From Oceanospirillum linum (GTDB lineage: Bacteria > Pseudomonadota > Gammaproteobacteria > Pseudomonadales > Halomonadaceae): a stretch of DNA of 64,000 nucleotides. The notes under the pieces are model-generated. The model had not been told where the DNA came from, did no database searches, and saw only the letters and a program-made list of their open reading frames with translations. This document shows, one piece after another, positions 8,984 through 18,111 of the stretch (position 1 is its first letter; each line of letters opens with the position of its first letter). The translations under genes and the position numbers were made by a program. The DNA lies in assembly GCF_900182785.1 (NCBI RefSeq), contig NZ_FXTS01000003.1, positions 507,364-571,363 on the forward strand, in the 5' to 3' direction.

Positions 8984-9205
8984 ATGAGACACAACCCCAC
9001 CGTTGATCACGGTAAAGTAGATCAGGTTAAAGATGAGATTTTCGATATCTTCATGTCTATAGAAGTTGAAGAACATGAGGAACGTAAGAAAAGTGAAGCA
9101 CTAAAACAACTTGAAGCCCGGCGCGGTATCGAAAAACATTTCGAGAAAAAGCGACTGGTAGAGGAACTGGATGACTACAGCGGAGACGACGAAGTCAATC
9201 ACTGA
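8984..9205 (+). CDS. Small acidic protein, possibly PA3496 family
   Basis: A 73-residue charged protein with no signal peptide or membrane segment. I set the start at ATG 8984 (MRHNPTVDH) because a strong GGGGGAGG ribosome site lies about nine bases upstream; an upstream extension to 8873 is open but lacks a ribosome site and covers the promoter. The C-terminal half (ARRGIEKHFEKKRLVEELDD) is a helical, charged motif resembling small gammaproteobacterial proteins annotated as the PA3496 family of putative envelope-integrity proteins; I am not certain of that link. It lies divergent from hexR and convergent with glmS, and its promoter carries a palindrome. Molecular function unknown. Confidence 0.7.
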   Translation: MRHNPTVDHGKVDQVKDEIFDIFMSIEVEEHEERKKSEALKQLEARRGIEKHFEKKRLVEELDDYSGDDEVNH

Positions 9206-9266
9206 TGTTTCCGGAAGTGCACTCTTTTTAGTTTAGGCAGAAGTTCTTTATCAGAGCAGCGATAAC

Positions 9267-9286
9267 CGGCCTGCCACAGCAGGCCG
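9267..9286. terminator. Hairpin between converging genes
   Basis: A perfect 8-bp stem CGGCCTGC / GCAGGCCG with the loop CACA lies between the small acidic gene and glmS, which converge. There is no good T run on either side, so it may be a weak or rho-assisted terminator. Confidence 0.45.
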
Positions 9287-9297
9287 ATTGATTACGA

Positions 9298-11121
9298 TTA
9301 TTCAACTGTCACTGATTTTGCGAGGTTTCTGGGCTGATCTACATCCGTTCCTTTAAGCACAGCAACATGGTAACTCAATAGCTGTAAAGGGATGGTGTAA
9401 ACGATCGGCTCCAGAATTTCCGGCACATCTGGCATCTGCTCTACCTTAAGCCCCTCTTCCGGCTGAATATGGTCAGCTCCGGCAAAGACAAAAAGCTCTC
9501 CACCCCGGGCTTTTACTTCCTGCAAATTCGCTTTCAGTTTATCCAGTAGTGCATTATTAGGCGCGACGGCAATCACCGGCATCTCTTTATCCACTAAAGC
9601 CAGAGGGCCGTGCTTAAGCTCTCCGGCGGGATAGGCTTCCGCATGAATATAAGAGATCTCTTTCAGCTTCAACGCCCCTTCCATTGCGATAGGGTACAGA
9701 GGGCCACGGCCTAAAAAGAGGGCGTGATTTTTCTCAGCAAAATCCTGTGATAGCACTTCAATATCTTTATTGAGCTTAACAGCTGCGAGCAATAGCACAG
9801 GTAGTTGATGCAGAGCCTGTACAAGTTCTGCCTCCTTCGCTTCCGTAAGACCGTGGCGACGGGCGAGGGCGATAGAAAGCATGAGCAATGCGACCAATTG
9901 AGTAGTAAAAGCTTTGGTGGAGGCAACACCAATCTCCGGCCCCGCATTCGTCATCAGGCAAAGATCAGACTCCCTCACCAGTGAGCTACCTGGTACGTTA
10001 CAGATAGCCAGACTTGCCAGCACCTTGCCTTTTACAGCACGTAGAGCGGCTAAAGTATCTGCCGTTTCTCCGGATTGCGAGATAGTGACAAAGAGCGTTT
10101 TTGCCGGGATAACATGCTTTCGGTAACGGTATTCGCTGGCCACTTCGATGGCACAGGGTATCCCCGCCATATCTTCCAGCCAATACTTGGCAACCAGACC
10201 CGCATGGAAGCTGGTACCACAGGCGATAATCTGTACATGATCGGCCTGATCAAATGCAGCAGTAGCATCACTGCCAAATGCCTGTTCCAGAAGGTGTTTC
10301 TCTGAGATTCTACCCTGAAGGGTTGCTTTAACAACTTCCGGCTGCTCGTAGATTTCCTTCATCATAAAATGGCGGAACTCACCCTTATCAACCGTCGACA
10401 AGCTGTGTTCAAACGTTTTTACAGGTCGGTCGACCTGCTTTAGCTCCGCATCCCAAATCACCAGGGTGTCAGGCGTGACCTGAACAAAATCTCCCTCTTC
10501 GAGATAGATAAAACGATCTGTAACCTGTAGTAAAGCCATCTGATCTGAGGCGATAAAGTTCTCACCGATACCAACCCCAACGACTAGCGGGCTACCTTTA
10601 CGGGATGCCAGGATTTGATTCGGATAATCTTTATGCAGTACCCCTAAAGCAAATGCCCCTTCTAAATGGGAAACCGTTTCCAGAAAAGCATCCTGCAGAG
10701 ATTTCCCCTGATTCACCGACCGGGCCACAAGATGCGCAATCACCTCAGTATCTGTATCTGAGGTAAAAATAAAGCCATCACTCTGCAGCTGCTGCTTCAG
10801 CGGCTCGAAATTCTCAATAATACCGTTATGCACAATGGCCAGATCACTACCTGACATATGAGGATGTGCATTGTTCTCGGTCGGCTTACCGTGAGTCGCC
10901 CAGCGCGTATGTGCGATACCACTGAATCCCTTAAGTGGCATGTCCTGTTCCGCCTGGCTCAGATTCGCAACCTTACCAGCCCGACGCAAGCGCTGAATCG
11001 TGTCACCTTCTAAAACTGCAAGACCAGCAGAATCATACCCCCGATACTCAAGACGACGCAGTCCTTCCAATAAGATGCCAGAAACAGGCCTTTGTGCTAC
11101 CGCACCTACAATGCCACACAT
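9298..11121 (-). CDS. glmS: Glutamine-fructose-6-phosphate aminotransferase (isomerizing)
   Basis: Makes glucosamine-6-phosphate from fructose-6-phosphate and glutamine, the first step toward UDP-GlcNAc for peptidoglycan and LPS. The 607-residue product matches the family length. It starts MCGIVGAV, with Cys2 as the glutaminase nucleophile after Met removal; THTRWATHG-type (AHTRWATHG), FTSDTDTEV, two SIS domains (about 285-600) with ACGTSFHAG and ISQSGETADT, and the C-terminal DQPRNLAKSVTVE that shapes the active site. The ribosome site AGGAGAG sits eight bases before ATG. It follows glmU by 69 bases on the same strand, the usual glmUS arrangement, with a hairpin in the gap that may matter for control. 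Confidence 0.97.
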   Translation of the reverse strand: MCGIVGAVAQRPVSGILLEGLRRLEYRGYDSAGLAVLEGDTIQRLRRAGKVANLSQAEQDMPLKGFSGIAHTRWATHGKPTENNAHPHMSGSDLAIVHNGIIENFEPLKQQLQSDGFIFTSDTDTEVIAHLVARSVNQGKSLQDAFLETVSHLEGAFALGVLHKDYPNQILASRKGSPLVVGVGIGENFIASDQMALLQVTDRFIYLEEGDFVQVTPDTLVIWDAELKQVDRPVKTFEHSLSTVDKGEFRHFMMKEIYEQPEVVKATLQGRISEKHLLEQAFGSDATAAFDQADHVQIIACGTSFHAGLVAKYWLEDMAGIPCAIEVASEYRYRKHVIPAKTLFVTISQSGETADTLAALRAVKGKVLASLAICNVPGSSLVRESDLCLMTNAGPEIGVASTKAFTTQLVALLMLSIALARRHGLTEAKEAELVQALHQLPVLLLAAVKLNKDIEVLSQDFAEKNHALFLGRGPLYPIAMEGALKLKEISYIHAEAYPAGELKHGPLALVDKEMPVIAVAPNNALLDKLKANLQEVKARGGELFVFAGADHIQPEEGLKVEQMPDVPEILEPIVYTIPLQLLSYHVAVLKGTDVDQPRNLAKSVTVE

Positions 11122-11154
11122 CGGGGATTACTCTCCTAAAACTGATGATAAACC

Positions 11155-11177
11155 TGAATATTATCGCTAAATATTCA
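11155..11177 (-). other. Hairpin in the glmU-glmS leader
   Basis: Perfect 8-bp inverted repeat TGAATATT / AATATTCA with a 7-base loop, between the glmU stop and the glmS ribosome site. On the transcript it lies about 25 bases before AGGAGAG. The outer bases (ACCTGA / TCAGGT at 11152-11157 and 11181-11186) allow an alternative longer pairing. It could be an RNA processing or regulatory element; there is no T run, so it is not a simple terminator. Confidence 0.4.
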
Positions 11178-11190
11178 ATCTCAGGTCTGT

Positions 11191-12540
11191 TTATTTCTTC
11201 CAACCGGCCTTAGCGATCTGTTTGCCGCGACCAACCGCCAGAGCACCGGCTTCCACATCTTTTGTAATGGTCGACCCGGCCCCAACCACAGCATTTATAC
11301 CAATAGAGACGGGGGCAACGAGGGAGCTGTTTGAACCAATAAAGGCACCATCACCAATGACAGTTTTAAATTTATTCACACCATCATAGTTACAAGTAAT
11401 GGTTCCGGCACCAACATTTACTTTAGCGCCAATGTTCGCATCACCAATGTACGTCAGGTGGTTAATTTTTGCACCGGGGCCAATCACACTTTTTTTGGTT
11501 TCAACAAAGTTACCAACCTTAGAGCCCGCTTTCAGCTCACTGTCTGGACGGATGCGTGCAAATGGCCCAATAGAGCAAGATTCGGCAATACTGGCACCAT
11601 CAATGACACTGTTCGCATCGACCTGAGTGTTAGCGCCAAGGGTTGAGTTTTTGATCACACAGTTAGGGCCAATCTGTACCCCGTCACCTAAGACAACATC
11701 TCCTTCAAACAGGGCATTAATATCAATAAAGCAATCACGCCCGACCGTAAGCGAACCCCGAATATCAATACGGGTTGGGTCTGCTAAGCTGGCCCCTTCA
11801 ATCATCAACTGCTCGGCGAGTTGGCGTTGATACCAGCGTTCCAGTTCCGCTTGTTGTTGGCGATTATTAACGCCTTTTACTTCCTGTTCAAAATCAGGTT
11901 GAGCCGTTTTAATTGCTACGCCAGATTTTGACGCCATGGCGATAACATCTGTTAAATAATACTCACCTTGAGCATTTTCACTGGATAGTTTTGGTAACCA
12001 TTTTGCCAGCTGCGGCTGTGTTAACGCCATAATGCCGGTATTAATCTCTTGAAGTTTTAGTTGCTCATCATTGGCATCTTTCTGCTCAACAATTGCGGCG
12101 ACTAAACCAGCCTCATCCCGGACAATACGGCCATAACCGTTGGGATTCACAAGATTAACCGTCAACAAGGCCATCTGTTGCTCATCAACCTGAGCCAACA
12201 AGTTTTTAAAAATAACCGAAGGTGTTAAAGGCACGTCACCGTATAACACTAAAACCTTACCGCCTTGGGTTAAGTAAGGCAGTGCCTGGGCAACAGCATG
12301 GCCTGTGCCTAACTGCTCCTGCTGCACAATAAAGTTAATATCTTGACCTGCAAGCGCTTCTTTAACCTGGTCTCCACCATGACCAATAACAATATGGACT
12401 CGGCTGTTATCCAGCATTTTGGCTTGATCCAACACATGTTGAACCATAGGTTTACCGGCAATGGTGTGTAAAACCTTTGGTTTGTTGGAGCGCATACGCG
12501 TGCCTTGGCCCGCAGCCAAAATAACAATATCGGTAACCAT
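11191..12540 (-). CDS. glmU: Bifunctional GlcN-1-P acetyltransferase / GlcNAc-1-P uridyltransferase
   Basis: Produces UDP-GlcNAc from glucosamine-1-phosphate in two steps. I placed the start at ATG 12540 (MVTDIVILAAGQGTRM), giving 449 residues against 456 in E. coli, because AAGGA lies eight bases upstream and the family starts there; six more codons upstream are open. The N-terminal uridyltransferase has the LAAGQGTRMRSNKPKVLH nucleotide loop, QLGTGHA and YGDVPL. The C-terminal left-handed beta-helix (about 250-449) has hexapeptide repeats and the acetyltransferase residues ETKKS, NHLTYIGDA and NYDG. It lies between the ATP synthase operon terminator and glmS, forming a glmUS operon. Confidence 0.96.
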   Translation of the reverse strand: MVTDIVILAAGQGTRMRSNKPKVLHTIAGKPMVQHVLDQAKMLDNSRVHIVIGHGGDQVKEALAGQDINFIVQQEQLGTGHAVAQALPYLTQGGKVLVLYGDVPLTPSVIFKNLLAQVDEQQMALLTVNLVNPNGYGRIVRDEAGLVAAIVEQKDANDEQLKLQEINTGIMALTQPQLAKWLPKLSSENAQGEYYLTDVIAMASKSGVAIKTAQPDFEQEVKGVNNRQQQAELERWYQRQLAEQLMIEGASLADPTRIDIRGSLTVGRDCFIDINALFEGDVVLGDGVQIGPNCVIKNSTLGANTQVDANSVIDGASIAESCSIGPFARIRPDSELKAGSKVGNFVETKKSVIGPGAKINHLTYIGDANIGAKVNVGAGTITCNYDGVNKFKTVIGDGAFIGSNSSLVAPVSIGINAVVGAGSTITKDVEAGALAVGRGKQIAKAGWKK

Positions 12541-12620
12541 ATTGTTGGTCCTTAGCAAGAGATGGAATCAAAAATCAGATAGGAAAAATGAAGACGATAG
12601 GGTAGGGCAAATTGCAGATA

Positions 12621-12650
12621 AAAAAAAGGCGGCCTAAGCCGCCTTTTTGT
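12621..12650 (-). terminator. Terminator of the atp operon
   Basis: A 9-bp stem AAAGGCGGC / GCCGCCTTT with a 4-base loop and, on the minus strand, a run of seven T. It lies ten bases after the atpC stop codon and clearly ends the ATP synthase operon before glmU. Confidence 0.9.
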
Positions 12651-12659
12651 TCGGTACTG

Positions 12660-13085
12660 TTAAGCACCCAGCTTCCGACGTAACTGCTGTACTGTACGCA
12701 AACGCGCAGCAGCCTGAGCCAGTTCAGCCGCAGCCTTGGAGTATTCGAACTCAGAGGATTGATTACTCAGTGAGCGTGCCGCTGCAGCTTTCGCCTCAGC
12801 AGCCTCAGCTTCATCAATCTCTTTAGCCCGAACAGCAGAGTCAGCCAGTACGGTTACCCGGTTCGGTTGAACCTCAATAAAGCCGCCAGACACGTAGAAA
12901 ATTTCTTCTCCACCGCTCTGTATGCTAACTCGGACAGGGCCCGGTTGTAGCTCCGACAGTAATGGTGCGTGGCCCGGGGTAATACCCAGGTCACCCAGCA
13001 CACCGGCGGCAACAACCAGCTCCACACGGCCGGAGAAAATCGACTCCTCGGCACTTACGATATCGCAGTGGACGGTCATAGCCAT
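12660..13085 (-). CDS. atpC: ATP synthase F1 epsilon subunit
   Basis: A 141-residue subunit of the F1 central stalk that couples rotation and can inhibit ATP hydrolysis. The N-terminal beta-sandwich reads MAMTVHCDIVSAEESIFSG, then GELGITPGHAPLLSEL-like (GDLGITPGHAPLL) and VSGGFIEVQPNRVTVLAD, the family core. The C-terminal part (about 90-141) is a two-helix hairpin rich in alanine and charged residues, the regulatory domain. It is the last gene of the atp operon, 35 bases after atpD and just before the terminator. Confidence 0.97.
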   Translation of the reverse strand: MAMTVHCDIVSAEESIFSGRVELVVAAGVLGDLGITPGHAPLLSELQPGPVRVSIQSGGEEIFYVSGGFIEVQPNRVTVLADSAVRAKEIDEAEAAEAKAAAARSLSNQSSEFEYSKAAAELAQAAARLRTVQQLRRKLGA

Positions 13086-13120
13086 GGTCTCGCCTCTCTT
13101 ACTTCCGGGAAAAAGCGAAC

Positions 13121-14494
13121 TTATTTATTCGCTTTCTCTACTGCTTCATCGATGCTGCCAACCATGTAGAACGCCTGCTCAGGCAGTTCGTCATACTGGC
13201 CATCCAGAATGCCTTTGAAGCCACTAATAGTGTCTTTCAGAGACACATACTTACCAGGTGCACCGGTAAATACCTCAGCAACGAAGAACGGCTGAGAAAG
13301 GAAGCGCTGAATCTTACGAGCACGGGATACAGTCTGCTTATCTTCATCAGACAGCTCATCCATACCCAGAATCGCAATAATATCTTTCAGCTCTTTGTAA
13401 CGCTGCAGAGTACCCTGTACGCCACGAGCAACATCATAGTGCTCCTGACCAATAACCAGTGGGTCCAGCTGACGAGAAGTAGAGTCCAGTGGATCAACCG
13501 CTGGGTAAATACCCAGAGAGGCGATATCACGAGACAGTACAACTGTTGCGTCCAAGTGAGAGAAGGTTGTTGCCGGAGATGGATCCGTCAAGTCATCCGC
13601 AGGTACATATACCGCCTGAATGGAGGTAATAGAACCTGTTTTGGTTGACGTAATACGCTCCTGCAATACACCCATCTCTTCTGCCAGAGTAGGCTGATAA
13701 CCTACTGCAGAAGGCATACGACCCAGCAGTGCTGATACTTCAGTACCCGCCAGAGTATAACGGTAGATGTTATCTACAAAGAACAGAACGTCACGACCTT
13801 CGTCACGGAACTTCTCTGCCATGGTCAGACCTGTCAGAGCAACACGCAGACGGTTACCCGGTGGCTCATTCATCTGACCGTATACCAGAGATACTTTATC
13901 CAGTACGTTAGAGTCCGTCATTTCATGGTAGAAATCGTTACCCTCACGAGTACGCTCACCAACACCTGCAAACACGGAGAAACCGGAGTGCTCGATCGCG
14001 ATATTACGGATCAGCTCCATCATGTTCACGGTTTTACCTACACCGGCACCACCAAACAGACCAACTTTACCACCTTTAGCAAACGGACAAACAAGGTCGA
14101 TTACCTTGATGCCGGTTTCCAGAAGTTCAGTACTGTTAGACTGTTCCGCATAGGTCGGAGCAGTACGGTGAATTGGCATACGCTCTTCTTCACCGATCGC
14201 ACCCTTCTCATCGATAGGGCGACCCAGAACATCCATGATACGGCCCAGAGTTTGTGTACCAACAGGTACAGAAATCGGAGCATTTGTGTTGACTGCTTCC
14301 AGTCCGCGCTTCAGACCCTCGGTGGAGCCCATCGCAATTGTACGTACAACACCGTCACCCAGCTGCTGCTGAACTTCTAGAGTAATCTCGGTGTTAGTAA
14401 CCGTCAGCGCGTCGTAAACTTTTGGCACGGAATCACGTGGGAATTCCACGTCGATTACGGCGCCGATAATCTGAACGATACGTCCGCTACTCAT
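13121..14494 (-). CDS. atpD: ATP synthase F1 beta subunit
   Basis: The catalytic F1 subunit, 457 residues. The Walker A loop GGAGVGKT lies near residue 150, followed by the VFAGVGERTREGNDFYHEM segment that holds the catalytic glutamate, and the Walker B strand DVLFFVDNIYRYT. SALLGRMPSAVGYQPTLAEEMG and the C-terminal DELSDEDKQTVSRARKIQRFLSQPF region (the DELSEED-type lever) are all intact. It lies in the standard order after atpG, with a 51-base gap, and AGGAACC-type spacing before the ATG. Cytoplasmic face of the inner membrane. Confidence 0.98.
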   Translation of the reverse strand: MSSGRIVQIIGAVIDVEFPRDSVPKVYDALTVTNTEITLEVQQQLGDGVVRTIAMGSTEGLKRGLEAVNTNAPISVPVGTQTLGRIMDVLGRPIDEKGAIGEEERMPIHRTAPTYAEQSNSTELLETGIKVIDLVCPFAKGGKVGLFGGAGVGKTVNMMELIRNIAIEHSGFSVFAGVGERTREGNDFYHEMTDSNVLDKVSLVYGQMNEPPGNRLRVALTGLTMAEKFRDEGRDVLFFVDNIYRYTLAGTEVSALLGRMPSAVGYQPTLAEEMGVLQERITSTKTGSITSIQAVYVPADDLTDPSPATTFSHLDATVVLSRDIASLGIYPAVDPLDSTSRQLDPLVIGQEHYDVARGVQGTLQRYKELKDIIAILGMDELSDEDKQTVSRARKIQRFLSQPFFVAEVFTGAPGKYVSLKDTISGFKGILDGQYDELPEQAFYMVGSIDEAVEKANK

Positions 14495-14545
14495 TTTGGT
14501 TCCTCTTAAACCTGTAATTGAAACCTGCTTGTGTATGGCTACGGA

Positions 14546-15403
14546 TTAAACCGCCGCAGCTCCACCAACAATCTCGGAAATTTCCTGCGTAATCGCAGCC
14601 TGACGTGCCTTGTTGTAAACCAGCTGAAGGCTGTTAATCAGGTCACCTGCGTTATCGGTCGCATTTTTCATGGCCAACATACGCGCAGATTGTTCACAAG
14701 CATTATTCTCGACCACTGCCTGATACGTTTGAGATTCGACATAACGCACCAGTACCTTATCCAGAAGCTCTTTCGCATCCGGTTCGTACAGGTAATCCCA
14801 GTGATCAGAGGTGGTTTCCTCTTCAGCCTGCAAAGGCAGTAGCTGCTGTACGAGGGGTTTCTGGGTCATCGTATTTACAAAGTTGTTATAAACCAGGTAA
14901 ACACGATCCAGTTCGCCGGCATCGTACGCATCAAGTACTACCTTGACACTACCAATCAGATCGCTCGCAACCGGGGCATCACCGAGCCCGGTTTTAGTTG
15001 CCAGAACTTCACCACCATAAGAACGGAAGAAAGTAACAGCCTTAGAGCCGATTGCGCAGAACTTCTGTTCCACACCTTTCTCATTCCACTCTTTCATGCT
15101 CTTTAACAGTGCTTTGAACAGGTTAACGTTCAGACCACCACAAAGACCACGATCGGAAGCAACAACGATGTAACCAACACGCTTTACATCACGCTCTTCC
15201 ATATACTGGTGGCGATATTCCGGAGTTGCATTCGCAATACGGCCTACAACTTTACGAATCTGTTTGGCATAAGGCTGGCTGGCGGCCATGCGATCCTGTG
15301 CACGGCGCATCTTACTCGCGGCAACCATTTCCATCGCGCTGGTAATCTTGCGCGTGTTACCGATGCTCGCGATCTGGTTTTTAATCTCTTTTCCGACTGC
15401 CAT
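14546..15403 (-). CDS. atpG: ATP synthase F1 gamma subunit
   Basis: The rotating central-stalk subunit, 285 residues. The N-terminal helix (MAVGKEIKNQIASIGNTRKITSAMEMVAASKMRRAQ) and the C-terminal helix (ARMLAMKNATDNAGDLINSL and RQAAITQEISEIVGGAAAV) form the coiled coil that turns inside the alpha/beta ring. The middle part holds the globular domain with VASDRGLCGGLNVNLFK. Length and ends match the family (E. coli 287). Operon position between atpA and atpD is canonical. Confidence 0.98.
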   Translation of the reverse strand: MAVGKEIKNQIASIGNTRKITSAMEMVAASKMRRAQDRMAASQPYAKQIRKVVGRIANATPEYRHQYMEERDVKRVGYIVVASDRGLCGGLNVNLFKALLKSMKEWNEKGVEQKFCAIGSKAVTFFRSYGGEVLATKTGLGDAPVASDLIGSVKVVLDAYDAGELDRVYLVYNNFVNTMTQKPLVQQLLPLQAEEETTSDHWDYLYEPDAKELLDKVLVRYVESQTYQAVVENNACEQSARMLAMKNATDNAGDLINSLQLVYNKARQAAITQEISEIVGGAAAV

Positions 15404-15473
15404 AGCATCTCGCCTTATTCAAAAAACAAACTTAACTCAGTAACGGCCCACAGCAGAGCTGTGGGCAAAACGC

Positions 15474-17018
15474 TTACCAGGTTTGAGTTGCTTTGAATTG
15501 CTCAACACCAGCTTTAAAGCCAGCTTTGATTTCGTCGTTGTAAGCGCCAGATTGGTTAACTTCAGCCATAAAGTCAGCTTTTTCCGCATTAAAATAAGCC
15601 AGAATAGCTGTTTCGAAGTCACCAATTTTGTTAACTGGTACATCGTCCAGATAACCTTCGTTAGCGGCGTACAGAACAACACCCATTTCAGCAATGGACA
15701 TTGGAGAGTACTGCTTCTGCTTCATCAGCTCTGTTACGCGCTGACCATGCTCAAGCTGCTTACGAGTTGCTTCATCAAGATCAGAAGCAAACTGGGAGAA
15801 TGCTGCCAGCTCGCGGTACTGAGCCAGAGCCAGACGAATACCACCGCCCAGTTTCGAAATCAGTTTAGTCTGAGCTGCACCACCAACACGTGATACCGAG
15901 ATACCAGCGTTCATTGCAGGACGAATACCCGCGTTAAACATACTGGTCTCAACAAAGATCTGACCATCAGTAATGGAGATCACGTTAGTTGGTACGAATG
16001 CAGATACGTCACCACCCTGGGTTTCGATGATAGGCAGTGCGGTAAGAGAACCGGTTTGACCTTTCACTTCGCCCTTCGTGAATTGCTCAACGTACTCAGC
16101 ATTCACACGGGATGCACGCTCCAGCAAACGGGAGTGCAAATAGAAAACATCACCTGGGTATGCTTCACGACCTGGCGGACGACGCAGCAGCAGGGAAATC
16201 TGACGATATGCCCAAGCTTGCTTAGTCAGATCGTCATAAACGATCAGCGCATCTTCACCGCGGTCACGGAAGTATTCACCCATAGTACAACCGGCATACG
16301 GAGCCAGGAACTGCATTGCTGCAGGATCAGAAGCACCGGCGTTAACAACGATGGTATTTTCCATCGCGCCATGCTCTTCCAGCTTACGTACAACGTTTGC
16401 AATCGTAGACTGCTTCTGACCGATCGCCACGTAAACACAGGTGATACCTGAGTCTTTCTGGTTAATGATCGCATCAATTGCGATAGCAGTTTTACCAATT
16501 TGACGGTCGCCAATAATCAGCTCACGCTGACCACGACCTACCGGTACCATCGCATCAATCGCTTTATAACCTGTCTGAACAGGCTGATCTACCGATTGAC
16601 GGGCGATAACACCCGGTGCAACTTTTTCTACGGCATCTGTCAGTTTGGCATTGATTGGACCTTTGCCATCAACAGGGTTGCCCAGTGCGTCAACAACGCG
16701 GCCTTTCAGTTCCGGACCTACCGGTACTTCAAGGATGCGACCAGTACACTTGGCAGTCATGCCTTCTTGCAGTGTCAGATAGTCACCCAACACTACTGCA
16801 CCCACGGAGTCACGTTCCAGGTTCATCGCCATGCCATAAACGCTGCCAGGGAACTCAATCATTTCCCCGTACATTACGTCAGCCAGACCATGAACGGTTA
16901 CGATACCGTCAGATACACTTACAATGGTGCCCTCAGTGCGGGCTTCAGAAGAAACATCGGTATTCTCGATGCGCTTCTTGATAATTTCGCTGATCTCAGA
17001 TGGATTCAGTTGCTGCAT
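15474..17018 (-). CDS. atpA: ATP synthase F1 alpha subunit
   Basis: The non-catalytic nucleotide-binding F1 subunit, 514 residues (E. coli 513). It begins MQQLNPSEISEIIKKRI, where the N terminus contacts the delta subunit. The P-loop GDRQIGKTAIAID is near residue 170; the VYDDLTKQAWAYRQISLLLRRPPGREAYPGD segment carries the arginine finger region and Walker B. GGDVSAFVPTNVISITDGQIF and SVSRVGGAAQ are typical. It lies 16 bases after atpH in the atp operon. Confidence 0.98.
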   Translation of the reverse strand: MQQLNPSEISEIIKKRIENTDVSSEARTEGTIVSVSDGIVTVHGLADVMYGEMIEFPGSVYGMAMNLERDSVGAVVLGDYLTLQEGMTAKCTGRILEVPVGPELKGRVVDALGNPVDGKGPINAKLTDAVEKVAPGVIARQSVDQPVQTGYKAIDAMVPVGRGQRELIIGDRQIGKTAIAIDAIINQKDSGITCVYVAIGQKQSTIANVVRKLEEHGAMENTIVVNAGASDPAAMQFLAPYAGCTMGEYFRDRGEDALIVYDDLTKQAWAYRQISLLLRRPPGREAYPGDVFYLHSRLLERASRVNAEYVEQFTKGEVKGQTGSLTALPIIETQGGDVSAFVPTNVISITDGQIFVETSMFNAGIRPAMNAGISVSRVGGAAQTKLISKLGGGIRLALAQYRELAAFSQFASDLDEATRKQLEHGQRVTELMKQKQYSPMSIAEMGVVLYAANEGYLDDVPVNKIGDFETAILAYFNAEKADFMAEVNQSGAYNDEIKAGFKAGVEQFKATQTW

Positions 17019-17034
17019 GCCATGTCCCTCAAAC

Positions 17035-17568
17035 TCAGGAATTCATTGCCTCGGCCAATTTCGCAAGCTTTCCACGTACTGAACCGTCAATAACAGTATC
17101 GCCAGCATGGATAAGTACGCCGCCGATCAGGCTTTGATCAACCTGAGTCTGGATTTTAATTTCACGATTCAGACGCTTTTGCAGAGCTTGTGCCAATTTG
17201 GTCTGCTGTTCACTTGTCAGCTCATAGGCAGAAGTAATTTCTACCTCAACCGTTTGTTCCTGTTCTGCTTTCAGCGTCTCAAACTGCTCTGCAATTTGAG
17301 GGAACAGAGGCAAACGGCCTACTTCGCTCAGTGTCTGTACAAAATTCTTACCGTTTTCATCCAGGTCAGAGCAGATATCAATAATGATTTCTACTTTCTG
17401 TTCCTGACTGATTGCCGGATTGCCCAGAACATTCTGAACCGCTGAGTCTGATACAGCTTCTGCTGCCAGACCCAACATTTTAGACCATTCGGCCAATTTG
17501 CCCTGGCTCAAAGCATACTCAAATGCAGCTTTTGCATACGGCCGGGCAACAGTGCTTAATTCAGCCAT
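17035..17568 (-). CDS. atpH: ATP synthase F1 delta subunit
   Basis: A 177-residue peripheral-stalk protein that joins the F1 head to the b subunits. The N-terminal helical domain starts MAELSTVARPYAKAAFEYAL, the family signature ARPYAKAAFE. The C-terminal part holds DQSLIGGVLIHAGDTVIDGSVRGKL, the conserved GG-I-G-DSVIDGS-type motif. Length equals E. coli AtpH (177). It follows atpF by 12 bases. Confidence 0.97.
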   Translation of the reverse strand: MAELSTVARPYAKAAFEYALSQGKLAEWSKMLGLAAEAVSDSAVQNVLGNPAISQEQKVEIIIDICSDLDENGKNFVQTLSEVGRLPLFPQIAEQFETLKAEQEQTVEVEITSAYELTSEQQTKLAQALQKRLNREIKIQTQVDQSLIGGVLIHAGDTVIDGSVRGKLAKLAEAMNS

Positions 17569-17580
17569 CGGTCACCTCGC

Positions 17581-18051
17581 TTAAAGCTCAGCTGCGAGTT
17601 TCTCTACAAGCTCAGCGTGGGCTTTTTCGTCAATAGAAGCGTTAAGAACCTGCTCTGCGCCTTTCAGTGCCAATGCTGACACCTGGGCACGAAGCTCTTC
17701 TTTCGCACGGTTTACTTCTTGCTCAACTTCAGCTTGAGCAGCAGCAAGTAAACGGGCGCCTTCAGAACGTGCGTTCTCTTTTGCTTCATCAACGATTTGA
17801 TTAGCTCGCTTGTTTGCTTGCTCTATAATCAGGGCTGCTTGTTCTTTGCCTTCACGCAGCTGTTTACCGGCTTGTTCTTGAGCCAGTTCCAGGTCACGTG
17901 CAGCACGACTTGCAGCATCCAAACCATCTGCAATCTTCTTCTGACGAGCCTGCATCGCTTCCATTACTGGAGGCCATACATACTTCATACAAAACCAGAC
18001 GAAGATCGCAAACGAGATGGCTTGGCCTACGAGTGTTAAGTTCAGATTCAC
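17581..18051 (-). CDS. atpF: ATP synthase Fo b subunit
   Basis: A 156-residue membrane-anchored stalk subunit, the same length as E. coli AtpF. It starts MNLNLTLVGQAISFAIFVWFCMKYVWPPV, one membrane segment (about 5-26), followed by a long charged alanine/glutamate-rich helix (about 35-156) that dimerises and reaches F1. The RQKKIADGL and EEL motifs of the tether are present. It lies between atpE and atpH in the operon. Confidence 0.97.
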   Translation of the reverse strand: MNLNLTLVGQAISFAIFVWFCMKYVWPPVMEAMQARQKKIADGLDAASRAARDLELAQEQAGKQLREGKEQAALIIEQANKRANQIVDEAKENARSEGARLLAAAQAEVEQEVNRAKEELRAQVSALALKGAEQVLNASIDEKAHAELVEKLAAEL

Positions 18052-18111
18052 GCCATCACCCCTTGCTTTTCAATGTTGATCTATTAAGGGTTAAAAAAAC
18101 CAGCTTAAAGA

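Noticed and set aside
15890..15905. CACGTG core in atpA as a parS site
   Set aside because: Only the central bases match; the outer arms do not.
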